Below are positions 5,434 to 7,483 of a stretch of DNA of 7,483 nucleotides, in pieces. Below the pieces are notes generated by a model. The model ran no database searches, had not been told where the DNA came from, and was given only the letters and a program-made list of their open reading frames with translations. How positions within the stretch are numbered: position 1 is the first letter of the stretch; the number at the start of each line of letters is the position of its first letter. A program made the position numbers and the translations under genes. The stretch is from assembly GCA_020062205.1 (NCBI GenBank), contig JAGUWT010000111.1, positions 1 to 7,483 of the forward strand, read 5' to 3'. This stretch comes from Thermodesulfovibrionales bacterium (GTDB lineage Bacteria > Nitrospirota > Thermodesulfovibrionia > Thermodesulfovibrionales > SM23-35).

Positions 5434-6357
5434 GATGGCTTTGTCTTGCCCGTGGTGGCGTTGTGCCGGGGTGACAAAGCGGATTTTGCTGTGTTGGTGT
5501 CCGTGGTTGTACCACTGCATGAACTGTTGCACCCACTCACGGGCTTCCTCCAGCGTGGCAAAGCCTTTGGCAGGCCAGCAAGGAGCATATTTGAGGGTGC
5601 GGAAGAAGGATTCCACATAGGCGTTGTCGTCACTGACACGCGGGCGGCTGAAGGATTGGTTCAAACCCAGTTCGTCGAGCTTGGCGCGGAAAGTCTGGGC
5701 TTTCATGATGCTGCCATTGTCGTTGTGCAGGACGGGTTTGGTTTTGCCGTGCAGCTTTTCACGCCACACTGCCTTTTCCAACAGTTCAGCAGCGAGTTCG
5801 CCGGACTCGCGCTCGTGGACTTCCCAGACGACACCATAACGGCTGTAGAGGTCTTCGACCAGATACAGGTAAAAGAAACGGCCTGTAACGGTACTGGGTA
5901 GCCACGTCACATCCCATGTCCAGACTTGGTTGGGGGCTGTCGCGGTGTGAGTGACGGGTTCACGTTGCTTTTGCGGGGCTTTGGCATGACCTCGATGATG
6001 CAACTGGTTATGGGCTTTCAGGGTACGGTAGAACGTGGATTCGCTGGCGATATAGCGGCCTGCATCCGCCAATTTTGGTACAATCTGGGACGGTGGCAGG
6101 CTGGCATATTCCGGTTGGTTGCAGACTTCCAGCAGTTCCTGACGTTCTGGTTCGCTGAGTTTGTTGGGTGGTTCTGGGCGTTTGGCGAGTGGGCGTTGGT
6201 CAACCCGCACCTGCTGTTCACCGGGGGCACGCCAACGTTGCAGGGTGCGCACATTGATCCCAACCACTTGGCAGGCAGGGCTGCGCCTTGCACCAGCGGT
6301 TACCGCCTCGTCCACCAGATTGACCACGGTTTCGCGCTGTTGGGGTGTAGTCATCAT
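5287..6357 (-). CDS. IS3-family transposase OrfB (DDE catalytic subunit)
   Basis: The product (356 residues from the ATG at 6357) has an N-terminal helix-turn-helix region (about 1-120, including a HTH_21-like segment) and an rve-type DDE integrase core. The catalytic residues are visible: D149 in TWDVTW, D213 in HNDNGS and E249 in DDNAYVESFF, with 35 residues between the second D and the E as in the IS3 family, followed by RTLKY. The start overlaps the orfA stop as ATGA, and the frame is -1 relative to orfA. The same frame stays open upstream to the slippery site, so a fused OrfAB transposase is the likely active form, with OrfB alone as a minor product. The C-terminus is intact and ends VRDAA. 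Confidence 0.93.
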   Translation of the reverse strand: MMTTPQQRETVVNLVDEAVTAGARRSPACQVVGINVRTLQRWRAPGEQQVRVDQRPLAKRPEPPNKLSEPERQELLEVCNQPEYASLPPSQIVPKLADAGRYIASESTFYRTLKAHNQLHHRGHAKAPQKQREPVTHTATAPNQVWTWDVTWLPSTVTGRFFYLYLVEDLYSRYGVVWEVHERESGELAAELLEKAVWREKLHGKTKPVLHNDNGSIMKAQTFRAKLDELGLNQSFSRPRVSDDNAYVESFFRTLKYAPCWPAKGFATLEEAREWVQQFMQWYNHGHQHSKIRFVTPAQRHHGQDKAILAKRAEVYAAAKAKHPERWSGDTRNWTPIAAVTLNPDKPTREKVRDAA

Positions 6358-6851
6358 TCCGCGTCCTCCCACAGCGCATTGAACTTTTTTTGCAATATCA
6401 ACAAGGCAGCACTTTCTGCCAAGGCTTTTTCCTTACGCCGCAGGTCTTTCTCCAGTTGGCGGATTTGCTTGCGGGCGTGTTTGAGGGATTCTCCCCCTGT
6501 CTGCTCGCCAGTACCCGCACCCGCGATACAGGCTTGTTTCCAGCGGGCTACCTGTTCAGGGTATAAACCCTTGCTGCGGCAATATTCGCCCACTTCGCTG
6601 GCGTTCATACCGGCGGTTTCCAGCACGACCGCAAATTTCGCTTCACCACTCCAGCTTTCAGGGCTGGCTTTTCCACTTCCCGGCACTACGCGTCCTTCCT
6701 CTCTGGCTTGTTTCAGCCAATTATACAGAGTGGCTTCGCTGATGCCTTCGGCTTGGGCTATTTCGGGTATCGGGCGGTTGTGGGGTGGCAAGAGCTTGTT
6801 CAGTACGGTGGCTTTGCGTTCGGTAGCATAACGTGGCATGTTTTTGTCCAT
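6354..6851 (-). CDS. IS3-family transposase OrfA (DNA-binding subunit)
   Basis: The 165-residue product starts MDKNMPRYATERK. It has a helix-turn-helix of the HTH_Tnp_1 type (IPEIAQAEGISEATLYNWLKQ, about 28-48), a second HTH-like segment (MNASEVGEYCRSKGLYPEQVARWKQ, about 82-106) and a heptad-patterned helix near the end (about 122-155) suited to dimerisation. OrfA proteins of this family bind the IS ends and can fuse to OrfB by frameshifting. I chose the ATG at 6851 because of GGGGA just upstream; ATGs at 6887 and 6839 remain possible, the latter giving the family-like start MPRYATER. The length is somewhat greater than the roughly 100 residues of many IS3 OrfA proteins, because of the second HTH. 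Confidence 0.88.
   Translation of the reverse strand: MDKNMPRYATERKATVLNKLLPPHNRPIPEIAQAEGISEATLYNWLKQAREEGRVVPGSGKASPESWSGEAKFAVVLETAGMNASEVGEYCRSKGLYPEQVARWKQACIAGAGTGEQTGGESLKHARKQIRQLEKDLRRKEKALAESAALLILQKKFNALWEDAE
6384..6390 (-). promoter_or_regulatory. A6G slippery heptamer for -1 frameshifting (OrfAB)
   Basis: On the coding strand the sequence reads C followed by seven A and G. In the orfA frame this places A AAA AAG (Lys-Lys codons) 27 bases before the orfA stop. This is the classical IS3-family slippery site. After a -1 slip the frame reads without a stop into orfB. Confidence 0.75.
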
Positions 6852-6899
6852 TACGTCCCCAATTGTCAGAATCAATAAAGGCGACAACTAGCCTGACAT

Positions 6900-6909
6900 A
6901 GGGGGTGGG
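6900..6909. repeat. Right copy of the 10-bp outer inverted repeat
   Basis: AGGGGGTGGG, one base beyond the likely IS end (6898), is the exact reverse complement of 4999-5008. Its closeness to the IS end suggests it may be part of the IS terminus, but the left copy lies 80-90 bp outside the nearest IS tail. Confidence 0.4.
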
Positions 6910-6911
6910 CA

Positions 6912-7483
6912 GGCGATTCAAAAACAGAGGAGATATTAGGTTATGCCATCGAACTTGAAAAAATAGACATTTCAGAGAATACAAGAAAATGGTTGACTTA
7001 TTTAATACATTGGTTTGATACTTCAATTGATTGGGAAGAACCAACAAAGCCCAATGGGAATTGGACAAATCTCGAACGATTGAATTTTCAAGAAGCGTAC
7101 AAAAAAGGATTGGATTTGCTTATTAATGATTTATCGAGAAAAGGCTATAAAATAACAGTTGACGAAAATATGACAATAAACCAATTACCAGACGGCTCTA
7201 ATTTTTTCGCTACGATTTTTACGGAAAAATCAAAAGAGGAAATATCGCAGATGTATGAGTCGGAAGGATGGAAAGTACGAAAAAGTTCTTTTACTGACTT
7301 TGAAATATCTCAAGACTGGGCATCAATCACAATAGATGGTAATCAAGAAATTTTAATGCATGGCACTGTTGCGGAATTAGAAAGTAGGGCTTTCAAAATA
7401 ACAGCACCGCTCATTCACCACAAAATATCGTACAAAGTAGAGTTTTACGATGCAGATGATAATCTGGAATTAACCCAAGAAAC
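6912..7483 (+). CDS. 5'-truncated hypothetical gene next to the IS, running off the window
   Basis: A single frame stays open for 190 codons from about 6912 to the window end, with the AT-rich composition of the cassette genes. The nearest upstream stop in frame is at 6894-6896, inside the IS end, and the first in-frame ATG is far inside, so the natural start was lost. Visible sequence includes GYAIELEKIDISENTRKWLTYL, a Trp/Asp-rich stretch, then YKKGLDLLINDLSRKGYKITV and a beta-rich part (FEISQDWASITIDGNQEI). No membrane segment or known motif is seen, and I cannot assign a family. It is probably the body of the cassette that followed attC site 4. It is likely inactive unless the IS provides a promoter and start. 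Confidence 0.7.

Larger units (their letters stand above)
5264..6898 (-). mobile_element. IS3-family insertion sequence, about 1.64 kb
   Basis: The element carries orfA and orfB in the usual IS3 arrangement. Probable ends are TCAAGGTAGTTGTCGC (5266-5281) and, on the other strand, TCAGGCTAGTTGTCGC (6896 back to 6881), matching at 14 of 16 positions; the right end can be extended to start with TG, as IS3 elements do. This gives a compact element with about 23 bp after the orfB stop. An alternative boundary is the outer CCCACCCCCT repeat (4999-5008, 6900-6909). No target duplication is seen at either boundary, which fits later rearrangement or deletion at the left. Base composition is clearly richer in G and C than the cassette genes, so it is likely a separate arrival. 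Confidence 0.8.

Noticed and set aside
5275..5901. A 208-codon open frame on the + strand
   Set aside because: It lies antisense to the catalytic core of orfB, which has a complete DDE motif; it is a shadow of GC-rich coding DNA.
5926..6831. A 301-codon open frame on the + strand
   Set aside because: It is antisense to orfA and the start of orfB and shows no domain pattern, only Cys/Arg/Ser-rich translation.
6943..6966. An ATG preceded by GAGGAGA as the start of the right-hand gene
   Set aside because: That ATG is out of frame with the long open frame and meets a stop after seven codons.

Overview
This window reads as an internal stretch of an integron gene-cassette array, probably a sedentary chromosomal integron of a proteobacterium, although the organism cannot be named from the sequence. 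Five related sites of about 90 bp (13-103, 1227-1318, 3430-3517, 3911-4002, 4825-4914) lie directly after genes that all run on the + strand. Each has the layout of an attC recombination site: an outer pair of short boxes resembling RYYYAAC and GTTRRRY, and an inner GC-rich stem of the type GACGGACGCGG / CCGCGCCCGT. Similarity between the sites is typical of chromosomal arrays, whose attC sites belong to one family. No integrase gene, attI site or cassette promoter is in view.

The cassettes carry AT-rich genes. Cassette 1 (321-1217) encodes a 298-residue protein I cannot assign. Cassette 2 has two overlapping genes: a 543-residue protein with about four membrane segments, a cysteine cluster and a GAF-like C-terminus (1566-3197), and a 77-residue partner (3184-3417). 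Cassette 3 (3582-3896) encodes a zinc-ribbon membrane protein. Cassette 4 (4049-4822) encodes a membrane-anchored protein with a NERD nuclease-like domain. A membrane-associated defence or stress role is possible for some of these but is inference.

Three of the five attC sites carry, at the same point in the right-hand box, an element beginning (A)GGCTGTAGAAAAAC or close to it. Two are complete MITE-like elements (100-277, 1315-1483) with terminal inverted repeats, an internal 15-bp hairpin and a probable short target duplication (CGTT for the first). The third (from 4911) is a diverged left end that runs into insertion-sequence DNA. This looks like repeated insertion into integron recombination sites and is the most interesting signal in the window.

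The right third is a GC-richer IS3-family insertion sequence on the - strand (about 5264-6898) with orfA, orfB, an A6G slippery site and an ATGA stop/start overlap. Its orfB end is followed by a second, slightly different copy of the last 177 bp. Beyond the IS an AT-rich open frame (6912-7483) lacks its start and runs off the window; it is probably the remainder of the next cassette gene.
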